From Conexibacter sp. SYSU D00693 (GTDB lineage Bacteria; Actinomycetota; Thermoleophilia; Solirubrobacterales; Solirubrobacteraceae), in NCBI RefSeq assembly GCF_017084525.1, contig NZ_CP070950.1:62001-126000 (forward strand): a stretch of DNA of 64,000 nt, in the 5' to 3' direction. Position numbers and translations under genes: made by a program. Shown here one piece after another: positions 24,051 to 37,067 of the stretch (position 1 is the stretch's first letter; every line of letters starts with the position of its first letter). Below the pieces are notes generated by a model that saw only the letters and a program-made list of their open reading frames with translations, was not told the origin of the DNA and did not search any database.

Positions 24051-24826
24051 CCCTTGCGCTTCCAGTAGCCGCGCATCGCCATGGAGGGCGGCTCCGGCCG
24101 CCCCTGGAGCGCGCGGCGGATGTCGCGCATCGCGGTGCTCTCCGCGCCGCCCCACACCTGTCCGTCGCCGTGGGACAGGGACAGGGCGAGCACGGCGTCG
24201 CGCAGCCGCGTCGTCGTGCCGGGCGGCGCGTCGCCGCGGTGCGCCCACGTCCACGTGACGTCCGCGCGGCTGCCGACGGGGCGCTCCTCCTCGGGGCCGG
24301 CGACCTCGACCACCGCGAACGCCCGGTGGCCGGCGGGCAGGACCTCGACGGCCGCCTGCAGCGCGGGCAGGCCCGTCTCGTCGGCGACGAGCAGCGTCCA
24401 TGCGGCGTCGGGCGACGGCGACCAGTCGATGCGCGGGCCGGCGAAGGCGAGGCGGTCGCCGGCCTTCGCCGTGTCGGCCCACGACGAGAAGCGGCCGACG
24501 TCGCCGTGGGCGAAGAGGTCGACGTCGATCGCCGCGGCGGCCGGGTGGTGGGCGCGGACGGTGAAGTTGCGCCAGTGCTCGGTCCCCACGGAGGACTTGA
24601 GCACCCACTTCCACTTGCCGCCGAAGCCGCTCTGCGGCGGCGCGGGCCCGCCGGCGTCGACGGGCGGCCAGCCGAGGGTGATGACCTCGCCGGGCTGCTC
24701 GACGCCGAACCCCGCGCCGAAGCGCTCGCTCGCGAAGCGCACGCGGCGCATCCGCGGCGAGAGCTGCTCGACCGCCACGACCTCGGCGACGCCGGTGTGG
24801 AGGGGGAAGGGGCGCTTGTCGCTCAT
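24047..24826 (-). CDS. Siderophore-interacting protein (flavin reductase, ViuB/SIP type)
   Basis: A 259-residue cytoplasmic flavoprotein of the SIP family that reduces ferric siderophores to release iron. The FAD-binding barrel has LSPRMRRVRFASE and the RNFTVRAH motif (family R-x-Y-[ST]-x-R). The NAD(P)H domain shows LLVADETGLPAL and the C-terminal VWGGAESTAMRDIRRAL, ending MAMRGYWKRKG, which is typical. The ATG at 24826 is chosen because the TAGGGT hexamer lies 14 bases upstream and the family starts at this point. No siderophore synthesis or uptake genes are in the window. Confidence 0.92.
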   Translation of the reverse strand: MSDKRPFPLHTGVAEVVAVEQLSPRMRRVRFASERFGAGFGVEQPGEVITLGWPPVDAGGPAPPQSGFGGKWKWVLKSSVGTEHWRNFTVRAHHPAAAAIDVDLFAHGDVGRFSSWADTAKAGDRLAFAGPRIDWSPSPDAAWTLLVADETGLPALQAAVEVLPAGHRAFAVVEVAGPEEERPVGSRADVTWTWAHRGDAPPGTTTRLRDAVLALSLSHGDGQVWGGAESTAMRDIRRALQGRPEPPSMAMRGYWKRKG

Positions 24827-24840
24827 GCGTGCGTTCGGGG

Positions 24841-24853
24841 ACCCTAATACGGT
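24841..24853. promoter_or_regulatory. Back-to-back -10 hexamers of a divergent pair
   Basis: ACCCTA (TAGGGT on the minus strand, 24841-24846) and TACGGT (plus strand, 24848-24853) are separated by a single base. They serve the siderophore-interacting protein gene (gap 14) and the hydrolase gene (gap 9), which are only 36 bases apart. Confidence 0.55.
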
Positions 24854-24862
24854 TGCCACACC

Positions 24863-25708
24863 ATGACGCACACCTTCGGTGAGTCGCGCCACGTCACGCT
24901 CGCGGACGGCCGGCGCCTGCACGCCATGGTCCGGGGCGCGGGCGACGTGACCGTCGTCCTCGACGCGGGCATGGGCCTGTCGCGCTCGAGCTGGGGGCTC
25001 GTGGTGCCGGACGTCGCCGAGCAGGCGCGCACGGTCGTCTACGACCGGGCCGGCCTCGGGCGCAGCGACCGCGACCCGCGGCCGCGCACGCTCGAGCACC
25101 TGCGCGACGACCTGCTGGCCCTGCTCGCCGAGCTCGGCGACGGGCCGTTCGTCCTCGTGGGCCACAGCTGGGGCGGGCCGGTCGTGCGGACCGCCGCCGC
25201 GGCGCTCGGGCCCGGCGCGGTGCGCGGCGTCGTCCTCGTCGACCAGGTCGACGAGCACTGCGACCTGTACTTCGAGCCGTCCTCACGCAAGCGCTTCACC
25301 GCGTCGGCGCGGATGGTCGGGCCGATGGCGCGCGTCGGGCTCTACCGGCTCGTCGGCAGCCGTCCCGGCCGCCACCAGCCCGCCGACGTCGTCGCCGACC
25401 ACCGCGCGGAGGACTTCACGCCGGCGGCCGCCGCGGCGATGGGGGCCGAGCTCGACGTCTTCATCGACGAGCTCGAGGCGCTGCGCGCGGCGCCGCCGCG
25501 TCTCGACGGGATCCCGGTCAGCGTCATCACCGGCACGAGGCCCACGCGCGCCGACCGCAAGGTGCGCAGCGCGATCGTCGCGGCGCACCGCCGGACGGCC
25601 GAGGTCCTGCCGGACGCGCGGCTGGTCGAGGCGCCGGGCTCGGCCCACCTCGTCCCGTTCACCGAGCCCGAGCTCGTCGTCCGCGAGGTGCTTCGCCTGG
25701 CCGGCTAG
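24863..25708 (+). CDS. Alpha/beta hydrolase
   Basis: A 281-residue alpha/beta-fold hydrolase with no signal peptide. The oxyanion region is LDAGMGLSRSSW, the nucleophile elbow is GHSWGG with the catalytic Ser, and the C-terminal His is in GSAHLVPF. A VVYDRAGLGRSD strand-turn is typical of the esterase/haloperoxidase-like group. The substrate is unknown. Divergent from the siderophore-interacting protein gene, it shares overlapping CTAG stops with the convergent DUF808 gene. A role in opening siderophore esters is conceivable from the neighbour, but not supported by motif. Confidence 0.88.
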   Translation: MTHTFGESRHVTLADGRRLHAMVRGAGDVTVVLDAGMGLSRSSWGLVVPDVAEQARTVVYDRAGLGRSDRDPRPRTLEHLRDDLLALLAELGDGPFVLVGHSWGGPVVRTAAAALGPGAVRGVVLVDQVDEHCDLYFEPSSRKRFTASARMVGPMARVGLYRLVGSRPGRHQPADVVADHRAEDFTPAAAAAMGAELDVFIDELEALRAAPPRLDGIPVSVITGTRPTRADRKVRSAIVAAHRRTAEVLPDARLVEAPGSAHLVPFTEPELVVREVLRLAG

Positions 25709-26637
25709 TGCGCGGCGGCGTGGCGGCGGTGCAGGATCGCCAGGACGACCGCGCCGACGAGCACGCCGAGGACCGCCGACGCGAGCGTGTTCGTCAGCCA
25801 CGCCGCCACGCCGCCGACGGCGCCGAGCGCGTGGTCGACCTCGTGCTCGAGGTCGTGGACGAGGTCGTAGGGCGCGTGGAGGCCGAGGTCGTCGAGGCCG
25901 ACGAGCAGGATGTGGCCGCCGACCCACAGCATCGCCGCGATGCCGACCTTCGAGAGGACGCTCATGACGATCGGCATGGCGCGCACGAGGCCGCGCCCGA
26001 ACGACGCGGCGGCGCCCTTGCCGGTCTGGACGAGGCGCAGGCCGACGTCGTCCATCTTCACGATCGCCGCCACCGCGCCGTAGACGACGGCCGTGATCGC
26101 GAAGGCGACCGCGATGAGGATCAGCGCGCGGGACACGAACGCCTCGTCGGTCACCTCGTTGAGCGAGATGACCATGATCTCGGCGCTGAGGATGAAGTCG
26201 GTGCGGATGGCGCCCGAGACCAGCTCCTGCTCCTGCTCGGGCGTGTGGACGCCGCCGCCCTCCTGCGCCTCGTGCGCGTGCGGGCGCAGCATCTCCCAGA
26301 GCTTCTCCGCGCCCTCGAAGCACAGGTAGACGCCGCCGACCATGAGCAGCGGCGTGAGCAGCCAGTCCACGAACTCGCTCAGGACGAGCAGCGCGGGCAG
26401 GATGAACAGCAGCTTGTTGCGCAGCGACCCGACGGCGATGCGCTTGATGACCGGCAGCTCGCGCTCGGGCTTGAAGCCCTCGACGTAGCGCGGCGTCACG
26501 GCCGCGTCGTCGACGATCACCCCCGCCGCCTTCATGGAGGCGCGCCCCGCTCCCGCGGCGACGTCGTCCACCGACGCCGCGGCCAGGCGAGCCAGCGCGG
26601 CGACGTCGTCCAGCAGGGCGGCGAGACCGGCGCTCAC
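25705..26637 (-). CDS. DUF808 (YedI-like) membrane protein
   Basis: A 310-residue inner-membrane protein with about six transmembrane helices. The start AGLAALLDDVAALARLAAAS, the SMKAAGVIVDDAAVTPRYV segment, and IKRIAVGSLRNKL match DUF808 (E. coli YedI) as I remember it. Function is unknown. The GTG start has TAGGGT 8 bases upstream, so it probably has its own promoter, although it lies 37 bases after the ABC permease gene on the same strand. Its stop overlaps the convergent hydrolase stop in CTAG. Confidence 0.87.
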   Translation of the reverse strand: MSAGLAALLDDVAALARLAAASVDDVAAGAGRASMKAAGVIVDDAAVTPRYVEGFKPERELPVIKRIAVGSLRNKLLFILPALLVLSEFVDWLLTPLLMVGGVYLCFEGAEKLWEMLRPHAHEAQEGGGVHTPEQEQELVSGAIRTDFILSAEIMVISLNEVTDEAFVSRALILIAVAFAITAVVYGAVAAIVKMDDVGLRLVQTGKGAAASFGRGLVRAMPIVMSVLSKVGIAAMLWVGGHILLVGLDDLGLHAPYDLVHDLEHEVDHALGAVGGVAAWLTNTLASAVLGVLVGAVVLAILHRRHAAAH

Positions 26638-26645
26638 GCTTGCAC

Positions 26646-26651
26646 ACCCTA
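26646..26651 (-). promoter_or_regulatory. -10 hexamer TAGGGT for the DUF808 gene
   Basis: On the minus strand TAGGGT lies 8 bases before the GTG at 26637, the recurring leaderless layout. Confidence 0.55.
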
Positions 26652-26674
26652 AGGGTGCCGACCGTGAGAGGTCG

Positions 26675-27513
26675 TCACAGGTCGCGGCGTGCGAACAGCG
26701 CCGCCGCGGCGGCGAACACGGCCGCCACGTAGACGACCGCGAACGGGTACAGCAGTGCGCCGCTGTCCTGCGCGCCGCCGAACGGTCCGAGGGTGACGAT
26801 CGCCTCGGTGGTGCCGCCCACGTCGGCGGTCAGGAGCGCGAGGCCGTCCTGGTAGAGCGCCTCGAACGGCAGCACCCACGTCGCGACGTCGCTGATGCTC
26901 GTCAGCGTCTCCGAGCTCAGCGCCTCGCCGATCTGGCCGAGCAGCCCCGCGATGAGCCCCGCGCCGAAGACCATGAACACCGCGATGCCGTTGGCCGTCG
27001 CCGAGAGCAGGACGGAGCCCAGCAGCGAGAGCGCGGCGATGACGACCGTCGCGCCGGCGAGGCCGAGCATCGGCGCCAGGACGCGGTCGGGCCACCAGCC
27101 CGCCAGGCCGGTGATGACGACGCAGCCGCCGAAGAGGACCATCGCGTAGAGCGCGCTCACCGTGCCCGCCGCCAGCAGGCGCCCGCCGACGTACGCGGTG
27201 CGGCCCAGCGGCCGGACGATGAGCGGCTGCAGCAGCCCGCTGTCGGCGTCGCCGCGGACGGCGCCGTGGGTCAGGAACGTCGCCAGGACCGCGCCGAGGA
27301 AGAGGATCGCGAACATCCCGAGGCCCAGGACGGTCGCGCCGGCGACGGTCTCGGCCTCGACACCGAACTCGTTGCCCGCGAAGCCGCCGACGTCGTCGAA
27401 CAGCTCGTTGGTGCCCCAGGCGTAGAGGCCGAGGAAGACGACGCTCAACGCGAGCACGACGGCGAAGACCCGCCGGCGCACGGACTCGCGGATGGCGTGC
27501 AGCGCGACGACCT

Positions 27514-27517
<4 letters not shown>
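26675..27517 (-). CDS. ABC-2-type transporter permease (NosY-like)
   Basis: A 280-residue membrane protein with about six helices. It begins with the amphipathic VALHAIRESVRRRVF segment typical of ABC-2/NosY-type permeases, followed by a TM helix and a GDADSGLLQPLIVRPLGRTAYVGGR cytosolic loop. It forms an exporter with the ATPase encoded just upstream: the GTG overlaps that gene's stop (GTGA). The substrate is not evident. No nos or other pathway genes are adjacent. Confidence 0.87.
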
Positions 27518-28344
<827 letters not shown>

Positions 28345-28352
28345 GCGCCGCG

Positions 28353-28358
28353 AGGCTA
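28353..28358 (-). promoter_or_regulatory. -10 hexamer TAGCCT for the ABC-2 exporter operon
   Basis: On the minus strand TAGCCT lies 8 bases before the GTG at 28344, the recurring leaderless layout. Confidence 0.5.
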
Positions 28359-28560
28359 GCGGCGCCCGTGTCAGGGTCGTGTCGCGGTGAGGAGCTCGAG
28401 GCTGCCCCACACGGTGCGCAGGCGCTCGCGCACCTCGACGTCGCCGAACCCGGCTTCGGCGCCGAAGGCGGGCAAGCGGCCCGTGGGGCGGCCGGGCGGC
28501 TGGTGTCGCGTCGGCTCTCGGGGCTGCCGCTGACCGCCACGCCCGCGATGATGCGCGCCC

Positions 28561-29514
28561 ATGCGCGCGCTGCGGGTCCACGAGCTCACCGGCCCTGACG
28601 GCCTCCTCCTCGAGGAGGTCGACGAGCCGGCCGAGCAGGACGGGCTCGTCCTGGTCGACGTCGACGCGGTCGGCATCGGCTTCGTCGACCTGCTGACGAC
28701 GCGCGGGCAGTACCAGCTCAAGCCGCCGCCGCCGTTCACGCCGGCCAGCGAGCTCGTCGGCCGCCGGCGCGACACCGGCGAGCGCGTGATCGCGCTCGCG
28801 ATGTTCAGCGCGCTGGCGGAGGTGGCGCCGGCGCTGGGCTTCGCGCTGTTCCCGGTGCCCGACGCGCTGAGCGACGAGCAGGCCGCGGCCCTGCCGATCA
28901 ACTACCAGACCGCCCACCTCGCGCTCGTGCGGCGCGGGCGCATGCGGGCAGGGGAGGCCGTGCTCGTCCACGGCGCGGCGGGTGGCGTCGGCTCGGCGGC
29001 GATCCAGGTCGCCCGCGCGCTCGAGGCGTCGCAGGTCATCGCGGTCGCGTCGACCGACGACAAGCGGCAGGCCGCGCGCGAGGCGGGCGCGACGCACGTG
29101 CTCGACGCGGGCGAGGACTGGGTCGCGGCGGTCAAGGAGCTCACGGACGGCCGCGGCGCAGACCTCGTGGTCGACCCCGTCGGCGGGGACGCGTTCCACC
29201 AGAGCCTGCGCTGCATGGCGCCCTTCGGCCGGCTGCTCGTCATCGGCTTCGCGAGCGGGACGATCCCCGAGGTCAAGGTCAACCGGCTGCTGCTGCGCCA
29301 TCACGACGTCGTCGGCGTGAACTTCGGCGGCATGCTGCCGATCGACCAGCGCTTCGCCCTCGACGCGCACGCCGACCTCATGCGCTGGTTCGAGCAGGGG
29401 CACGTCCGGCCGCTGGTCGGGTCGGTCCACGACCTCGCCGACGGCGCCCAGGCCTTCCGCGACCTCGAGTCCCGGACGGTCGTGGGCAAGCCGGTGGTCC
29501 GCGTCAGCCGCTGA
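28561..29514 (+). CDS. Quinone oxidoreductase-like MDR protein (no zinc)
   Basis: A 317-residue medium-chain reductase related to NADPH:quinone reductase. The GroES-like N domain has DLLTTRGQYQLKPPPPFTPASE, and the Rossmann domain has HGAAGGVGSAAIQVARAL, which binds NADPH. Zinc-ligand Cys residues of the alcohol dehydrogenases are missing. The C-terminal region (RTVVGKPVVR) is usual for this group. The gene converges on the KdpD N-terminal gene, and the two coding ends overlap by 11 bases. The physiological substrate is unknown. Confidence 0.9.
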   Translation: MRALRVHELTGPDGLLLEEVDEPAEQDGLVLVDVDAVGIGFVDLLTTRGQYQLKPPPPFTPASELVGRRRDTGERVIALAMFSALAEVAPALGFALFPVPDALSDEQAAALPINYQTAHLALVRRGRMRAGEAVLVHGAAGGVGSAAIQVARALEASQVIAVASTDDKRQAAREAGATHVLDAGEDWVAAVKELTDGRGADLVVDPVGGDAFHQSLRCMAPFGRLLVIGFASGTIPEVKVNRLLLRHHDVVGVNFGGMLPIDQRFALDAHADLMRWFEQGHVRPLVGSVHDLADGAQAFRDLESRTVVGKPVVRVSR

Positions 29515-30570
29515 CGGCGCCGCGGTCGCGCACGAGCCGCACGTCGGCACCGGGCAGCGCCTCCACCAGCCGGTCGACGGGCGAGGCGCGCAGCCGGCGT
29601 CGCGCAGGCGGCGCGAGCAGGACGTAGGTCGCGTCGAGCTCGCGCGCGACGGCGACGACCGCCTCGACCGCCTCGTCGGCCTCGCGCACCAGGAGCTCGA
29701 CCCGCAGGGCCGCGCACAGGCGCGAGAGCGCGTCCAGCGCCGCCTGCTCGGGCGGCTCCGGCGGGCGCACCGGGCGGGTCACCAGGACGGTGAGCGGCGC
29801 GGCGAGGCGCTGGGCCGAGCGCCACGACCGGCGGACCACCGGCTCGCCGGCGGCGGGGTCCGGGACCCAGGCCAGCAGCCGCTCGGCCACGTCCGGCGCG
29901 TCGCCCGCCCGGGTCCCCAGGGGGACGTCGCGCCGGCGGCGCGCCTCGACCGCCTCGGCCACCTGGCGCAGCGCGAGCTCGCGCAGCGCGCCGAGGTGCT
30001 CGACCTTGAAGAAGCCGTTGAGCGCCGCCTCGACGCGATCGGGTGGGTGGACGAGCCCGGCGCGCAGCCGGTCCAGCAGCGCCGCGGGCGAGACGTCGAC
30101 GACGACCACCTCGTCGGCCTCGGCCAGCACGCGGTCGGGGACCGTCTCGCGCACGCGCACGCCGGTGATCTCGTGCACGAGGTCGTTGAGCGACTCGAGG
30201 TGCTGGACGTTGACCGTCGACAGCACGTCGATGCCGGCGGCGAGCAGCGCCTCGACGTCCTGCCAGCGCTTGGCGTGCTCGAGCCCCGGCGCGTTGGTGT
30301 GCGCGAGCTCGTCGACGAGGACGAGCTCCGGCGCGCGCGCCAGCACGCCCGGCAGGTCGAGCTCGGTCAGCGCGACGCCGCCCCGGCTGACGGTGCGGCG
30401 TGCGAGCAGCTCGAGCCCCTGGGCCTCGGCGACGGTCGCCGAGCGCCCGTGCGGCTCGAGGTAGGCGACGACCGCGTCGCGCCCGGCGTCGGCGGCCGCC
30501 CGCAGCTCCTGCAGCGCCCGGAACGTCTTGCCGACGCCCGCCGCCATGCCGAGGACGACGCGGTGGCTGC

Positions 30571-30574
<4 letters not shown>
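29504..30574 (-). CDS. kdpD: KdpD sensor half: KdpD and Usp domains without kinase
   Basis: A 356-residue soluble protein corresponding to the cytoplasmic N terminus of KdpD. It has the KdpD Walker-like motif [13 protein letters not shown], then YLEPHGR and [27 protein letters not shown] and TVPD. A Usp-like domain follows (about 225-350). In most bacteria these domains are joined to a membrane region and a histidine kinase; here the protein ends after Usp, and the kinase half is encoded by a separate divergent gene at 35030. The GTG start overlaps the kdpB stop, so it is the last gene of the kdp operon. Confidence 0.9.
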
Positions 30575-32594
<2,020 letters not shown>

Positions 32595-32598
<4 letters not shown>

Positions 32599-33134
32599 CG
32601 GGTGAGCTCCTCGATCCGGTCGTTGAGGTCGTTGACGTTCACCGTGGGCTCGCCGACGACGCCGAGCAGCCGGCCGCGCCGCACGGCGGCGACGACGTCG
32701 AGCACCCGGTCGGCGGGCAGGCCGCGCTCGCGCGCCACCCGGCGCGCCTGGATCCGGGCGTTGGCCGGCGAGATGTCGGGGTCGATCCCCGAGGCCGAGG
32801 TCTGCGCGGCGTCGTTGGGCACGTCGCGCACGGCGATGCCCTCGCGCGCGGCGTAGGCCTCGGCGTTGGCCTTGATCGCCTCGGCGGTGTCCTCGCCGTT
32901 CGGTCCGGCGTTGGAGAAGGACGTGGCGGTGGCGCTGAAGTCGGTGGCCGACGGTCGCGGCTGGAACAGGCCGGGCGCGCTGGACGGCGCGTGGGCGACG
33001 AGCCGGGCGTCGCCGTCGGCCTTCGCGCCGAACAGCGGCTGGGCGATCCCAGTGACGGCGAGCGGGTAGAGGACGCCGAGCAGGACCGTCAGGACGACGA
33101 CGGCCACCGCGCTGCGACGCAGGTCCTGGAGCAT
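32595..33134 (-). CDS. kdpC: Potassium-transporting ATPase subunit KdpC
   Basis: A 179-residue subunit with one N-terminal transmembrane helix (about 8-28, then [13 protein letters not shown]) and an outer domain. Family features are [34 protein letters not shown] and the C-terminal [14 protein letters not shown]. KdpC stabilises the pump and may help ATP binding. The start ATG has a strong GGGAGGG site 3-4 bases before it. It sits between kdpA and kdpB, whereas the common order is kdpF-A-B-C. Confidence 0.96.
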
Positions 33135-33143
33135 CTGCCCTCC

Positions 33144-34829
33144 CTAGAAGAGCTGGTCGGTGAGGCCCTGGACCACGGGTCCGAGGAGCAGGGCCGGGAC
33201 GAAGGTCAGGAGCGCGACGAGCAGGACCGCGCCGATGAGCAGGGCGACGAACGTCCCCGTGTCCGTGCGGAACGTCCCGGGGCCGACGGGCGCGACCTTC
33301 TTGCCCGCGAGCGCGCCCGCGACGGCCAGCACGGCGACCATCGGCCCGAAGCGCCCGAGGAGCATCGCCAGCCCGCCGAGCAGGTCGGCGAAGGTGATGC
33401 CGAAGGCGCCGGCGTTCGAGCCGTCGGGCTGGACGAACCCGGTGTAGCCCGCGAACGCCGAGCCGTTGTTGTTGCCCTGCGAGACGTAGGCGTACAGCGT
33501 CTCGGCGAAGCCCTGCGGGCCGCCGTTGAGGATCGACGGGTCGCCGTACCCCGAGCGGATCGCGACCGCGGTCGCGACGAGCACGAGCAGCGGCACCGCG
33601 AGGGTTCCGATCGCGACGAGCCGGATCTCGCGCGCCTCGAGCTTCTTGCCCAGGTACTCGGGCGTGCGGCCCACCATCAGGCCGGCGAGGAAGACCGCCA
33701 GCAGGACGAAGAGCAGCATCCCGTAGAGCCCGGAGCCGACCCCGCCGAAGACGACCTCGCCGGTCATCATGTTCGCCAGCGGGACCGCCGCGCCGATGCC
33801 GGTCAGCGACTCCATCGCCGCGTTCACCGCGCCGCACGAGGCGACGGTGGTGACGACGGCGTACAGCGAGGAGCCGCCGATGCCGAAGCGCGTCTCCTTG
33901 CCCTCCATGTTGCCGCCGGCGATCCCCGCGAGGTGCTGCGCGGGCGAGCCGCCGGCCTCCGCGGCGTAGACGATCGCGACCCCGGCGAGGAACAGGACCG
34001 TCATCGCGGCGAAGATCGCCCACCCCTGACGGCGCGAGCCGACCATCCGGCCGAACGTCGCGGTGAGCGCCGCGGGGATGGCGAGGATCGCCAGCAGCTG
34101 CACGACGTTCGTGAAGCCGTTGGGGTTCTCGAACGGGTGGGCGGAGTTGACGTTGAAGAAGCCGCCGCCGTTGGTGCCCAGCAGCTTGATCGCCTCCTGC
34201 GAGGCGACGGGGCCGACCGCCATGCCGTCGTGCGTGGAGGCGAGCGTCTGGACGACGCCCTGCGAGGCGAAGAGCAGCGCGAGCAGGACGCTCAGCGGCA
34301 GCAGGACGTGGACCAGGCCGCGGACGAGGTCGACGTGGAACGCGCCGACGGTGCGTCCGCTGCGGGCCGCGATGGCGCGGATGAACGCGACGGCGACGGC
34401 CATGCCGGCCGCGGCGCTGAGGAAGTTCTGCACCGCCAGCCCGACCATCTGGCTGACGTTGGTCATCGTCGTCTCGCCGGCGTAGAACTGCCAGTTCGTG
34501 TTCGTGACGAACGACGAGACGGTGTTGAACGTCGCGTCGGCCGGCGCGGCGCCGCCCATGCCGGACTGCAGCCGCAGCAGGACGTAGAGCGCGGTCCACG
34601 ACAGGGCGCTGAAGACCAGCAGGCTGCGGGCGTAGGCCTTCCAGCCCTGCTCCTCGTCGGCGCGCGCGCCGAGGAGCCGCAGCAGGCCGCGCTCGAGCGG
34701 GCCGACGACCGGCGTCAGGAAGGTGCGCCGGCCGGTGTAGACCGCGGCCATGTAGCCGCCGAGCGGCGGCGTGATGGCGACCAGGAGCGCGACGAAGAGC
34801 ACGACCTGGGCGATCCCCGCGGCGCTCAC
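33144..34829 (-). CDS. kdpA: Potassium-transporting ATPase channel subunit KdpA
   Basis: A 561-residue membrane protein carrying the potassium selectivity pathway. The four pore-loop motifs can be seen: [52 protein letters not shown] and [12 protein letters not shown]. About ten helices are present. The GTG start overlaps the stop of the tiny kdpF gene (GTGA); the longer upstream frame is basic, charged and unrelated to KdpA. Stop to kdpC start is 9 bases. Confidence 0.97.
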   Translation of the reverse strand: MSAAGIAQVVLFVALLVAITPPLGGYMAAVYTGRRTFLTPVVGPLERGLLRLLGARADEEQGWKAYARSLLVFSALSWTALYVLLRLQSGMGGAAPADATFNTVSSFVTNTNWQFYAGETTMTNVSQMVGLAVQNFLSAAAGMAVAVAFIRAIAARSGRTVGAFHVDLVRGLVHVLLPLSVLLALLFASQGVVQTLASTHDGMAVGPVASQEAIKLLGTNGGGFFNVNSAHPFENPNGFTNVVQLLAILAIPAALTATFGRMVGSRRQGWAIFAAMTVLFLAGVAIVYAAEAGGSPAQHLAGIAGGNMEGKETRFGIGGSSLYAVVTTVASCGAVNAAMESLTGIGAAVPLANMMTGEVVFGGVGSGLYGMLLFVLLAVFLAGLMVGRTPEYLGKKLEAREIRLVAIGTLAVPLLVLVATAVAIRSGYGDPSILNGGPQGFAETLYAYVSQGNNNGSAFAGYTGFVQPDGSNAGAFGITFADLLGGLAMLLGRFGPMVAVLAVAGALAGKKVAPVGPGTFRTDTGTFVALLIGAVLLVALLTFVPALLLGPVVQGLTDQLF

Positions 34830-34927
34830 AGCCGGTCCAGCCCCTCGACGGCGAGGGCGAGGACGGCGAAGACGGCGGCCGCGAGGAGCACCGCCCACAC
34901 GTCGCCGGGGATGCCGAGGAAGTCCAT
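34826..34927 (-). CDS. kdpF: KdpF-like single-helix subunit, 33 residues
   Basis: A small gene below most length cut-offs. Reading the minus strand from the ATG at 34927 gives 33 residues: a short start (MDFLGIPGD), one hydrophobic helix ([18 protein letters not shown]) and the end EGLDRL, which fits KdpF, the stabilising mini-subunit of the Kdp pump. Its TGA overlaps the GTG of kdpA. Position, size and helix all agree; the family is too short for certainty. Confidence 0.8.
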   Translation of the reverse strand: MDFLGIPGDVWAVLLAAAVFAVLALAVEGLDRL

Positions 34928-35015
34928 GGCCCCACCTTGGGCTCGCCCTCGTCAAGCTCGGGTGCAGAAGCGCCGCGGCGGCGTCAAGATCCCATGAAGG
35001 ACGGGGTCGCGCGCG

Positions 35016-35021
35016 TACATT
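35016..35021 (+). promoter_or_regulatory. -10 hexamer TACATT for kdpD(kinase)-kdpE
   Basis: TACATT lies 8 bases before the GTG at 35030, the recurring leaderless layout, in the divergent region shared with kdpF. Confidence 0.5.
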
Positions 35022-35029
35022 GGCGGCCC

Positions 35030-36387
35030 GTGGGGCCTGCTCGCCGTCCTCCGCTCGCGCTCGGCGTCCTCGCCGCGTCGGCCGCCGTCGCGGTGACGAC
35101 CGGCCTGCTCTTCCCGCTGCGCGAGGTCGCGCCGGTGATCTCGCTGGGCGTCGTCTACCTGCTCGGCGTCCTGGGGGTCGCCGCGGTGTGGGGCGCGGGG
35201 CTCGGCGTCGCCACGGCGGTCGCCTCGGCGTTGGCGTTCAACCTCTTCCACATCGAGCCGACGGGCCGGCTGACGATCGCCCAGACCGAGAACTGGGTGG
35301 CGCTCGGGGTGTTCCTCGTCACCGCGGTCGTGGCCGGGTCGCTGGCGCAGGCGGCGCGGTCCCGGGCGCTCGAGGCCGAGGAGGGCCGGCGGGCGGCGGA
35401 CCTCTCGGCCGAGCTCGCGCGCGTGCTGCTCAGCGCCGACGACCTCGAGGCGGCGCTGGCGCCGGCCGCGCAGCGGATCGCCGCCGCGTTCGGGCTCGAC
35501 AGCGCGGCGGTCGTCCGCGAGGCCCCGGCCGCCGACCCCCGGCGGGTGGCGCTCCCGGTCGAAGGCCACGGCTGGCTGGTCGTCCCCGCCGCCGCACCGG
35601 GGGCGGTGCGCGAGCGGCTGGCCCGCGCCGTCGTCCCGACGCTGGCGGCGCTGCTGGACGCCGGCGACGCGCGGGCGCGCCTGCTGCACGAGGTGGTGGA
35701 GACGCGCGCGCTGCGCCGCAGCGAGGACATCAAGACGACGCTGCTGCGCACGGTCAGCCACGACCTGCGCACGCCCCTGACCGCGATCGCGGCGTCGGCC
35801 GAGGCGCTGGCGTCGCCGGCGCTCGCCGAGGACGAGCGGCGCGAGCTCGCCCAGGGCGCGGCCGACCAGGCGCGCGGGCTGTCGGCGCTCGTCGACGACC
35901 TCCTGGACCTGTCGCGGCTGGAGGCGGGCCGCGCCGAGCCGCGGCGCCAGTGGCTCGCGCTGGACGAGGTGCTCGACGCCGCCGCCGACGGCCTGCCCCG
36001 CGAACGCCTCGAGCTGCGCCTGGGCGACGACCTGCCGCTGCTGCACGCCGACCCGGTGCAGCTCGGCCGGGCGTTCCACAACCTGCTCGACAACGCGGTG
36101 CGCCACTCCGGCGGCCAGCCCGTGACCGTGCGCGCGCAGCCGGTGGGGGCCAAGCTCGTGGTCCGGGTGACCGACCGCGGCCCCGGCGTCCCCGAGGCCG
36201 AGCACGAGCGGATCTTCCAGCCGTTCTACCGGGCCGACCACGACCGGCCCCGCTCGGCGGGCTCGGGCCTCGGGCTGGCGATCGTCCGCGGCTTCGTCGA
36301 GTCCAACGGCGGGACCGTGCACGTCGAGAGCCACCCCGGCGCAGGGGCGTCGTTCGTCGTCAAGCTGCCGCTCGTGGAGGGCGCACG

Positions 36388-36391
<4 letters not shown>
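35030..36391 (+). CDS. kdpD: KdpD kinase half: DUF4118 membrane domain and histidine kinase
   Basis: A 453-residue sensor kinase. Three to four transmembrane helices near the N terminus (about 10-110) form the DUF4118 domain typical of KdpD, including AFNLFHIEPTGRLTI. A GAF-like linker follows. The kinase has the H-box TVSHDLRTPLTAIAASA, the N-box HNLLDNAVRHS, and G boxes DRGPGVPE and GSGLGLAIVRGF. The KdpD/Usp sensory domains are missing here and encoded at 29504-30574. In-frame ATGs exist upstream (34994), but GTG 35030 fits the TACATT hexamer. The kdpE start overlaps the stop. Confidence 0.92.
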
Positions 36392-37047
<656 letters not shown>

Positions 37048-37067
37048 GGCATCATGCGGCGCACTCG

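Noticed and set aside
34983-35021. TTGACG-like elements in the kdpF/kdpD divergent region as -35 sites
   Set aside because: Two TTGACG copies occur on the minus strand, but no acceptable -10 lies 16-18 bases downstream of either before kdpF, so no promoter is called there.
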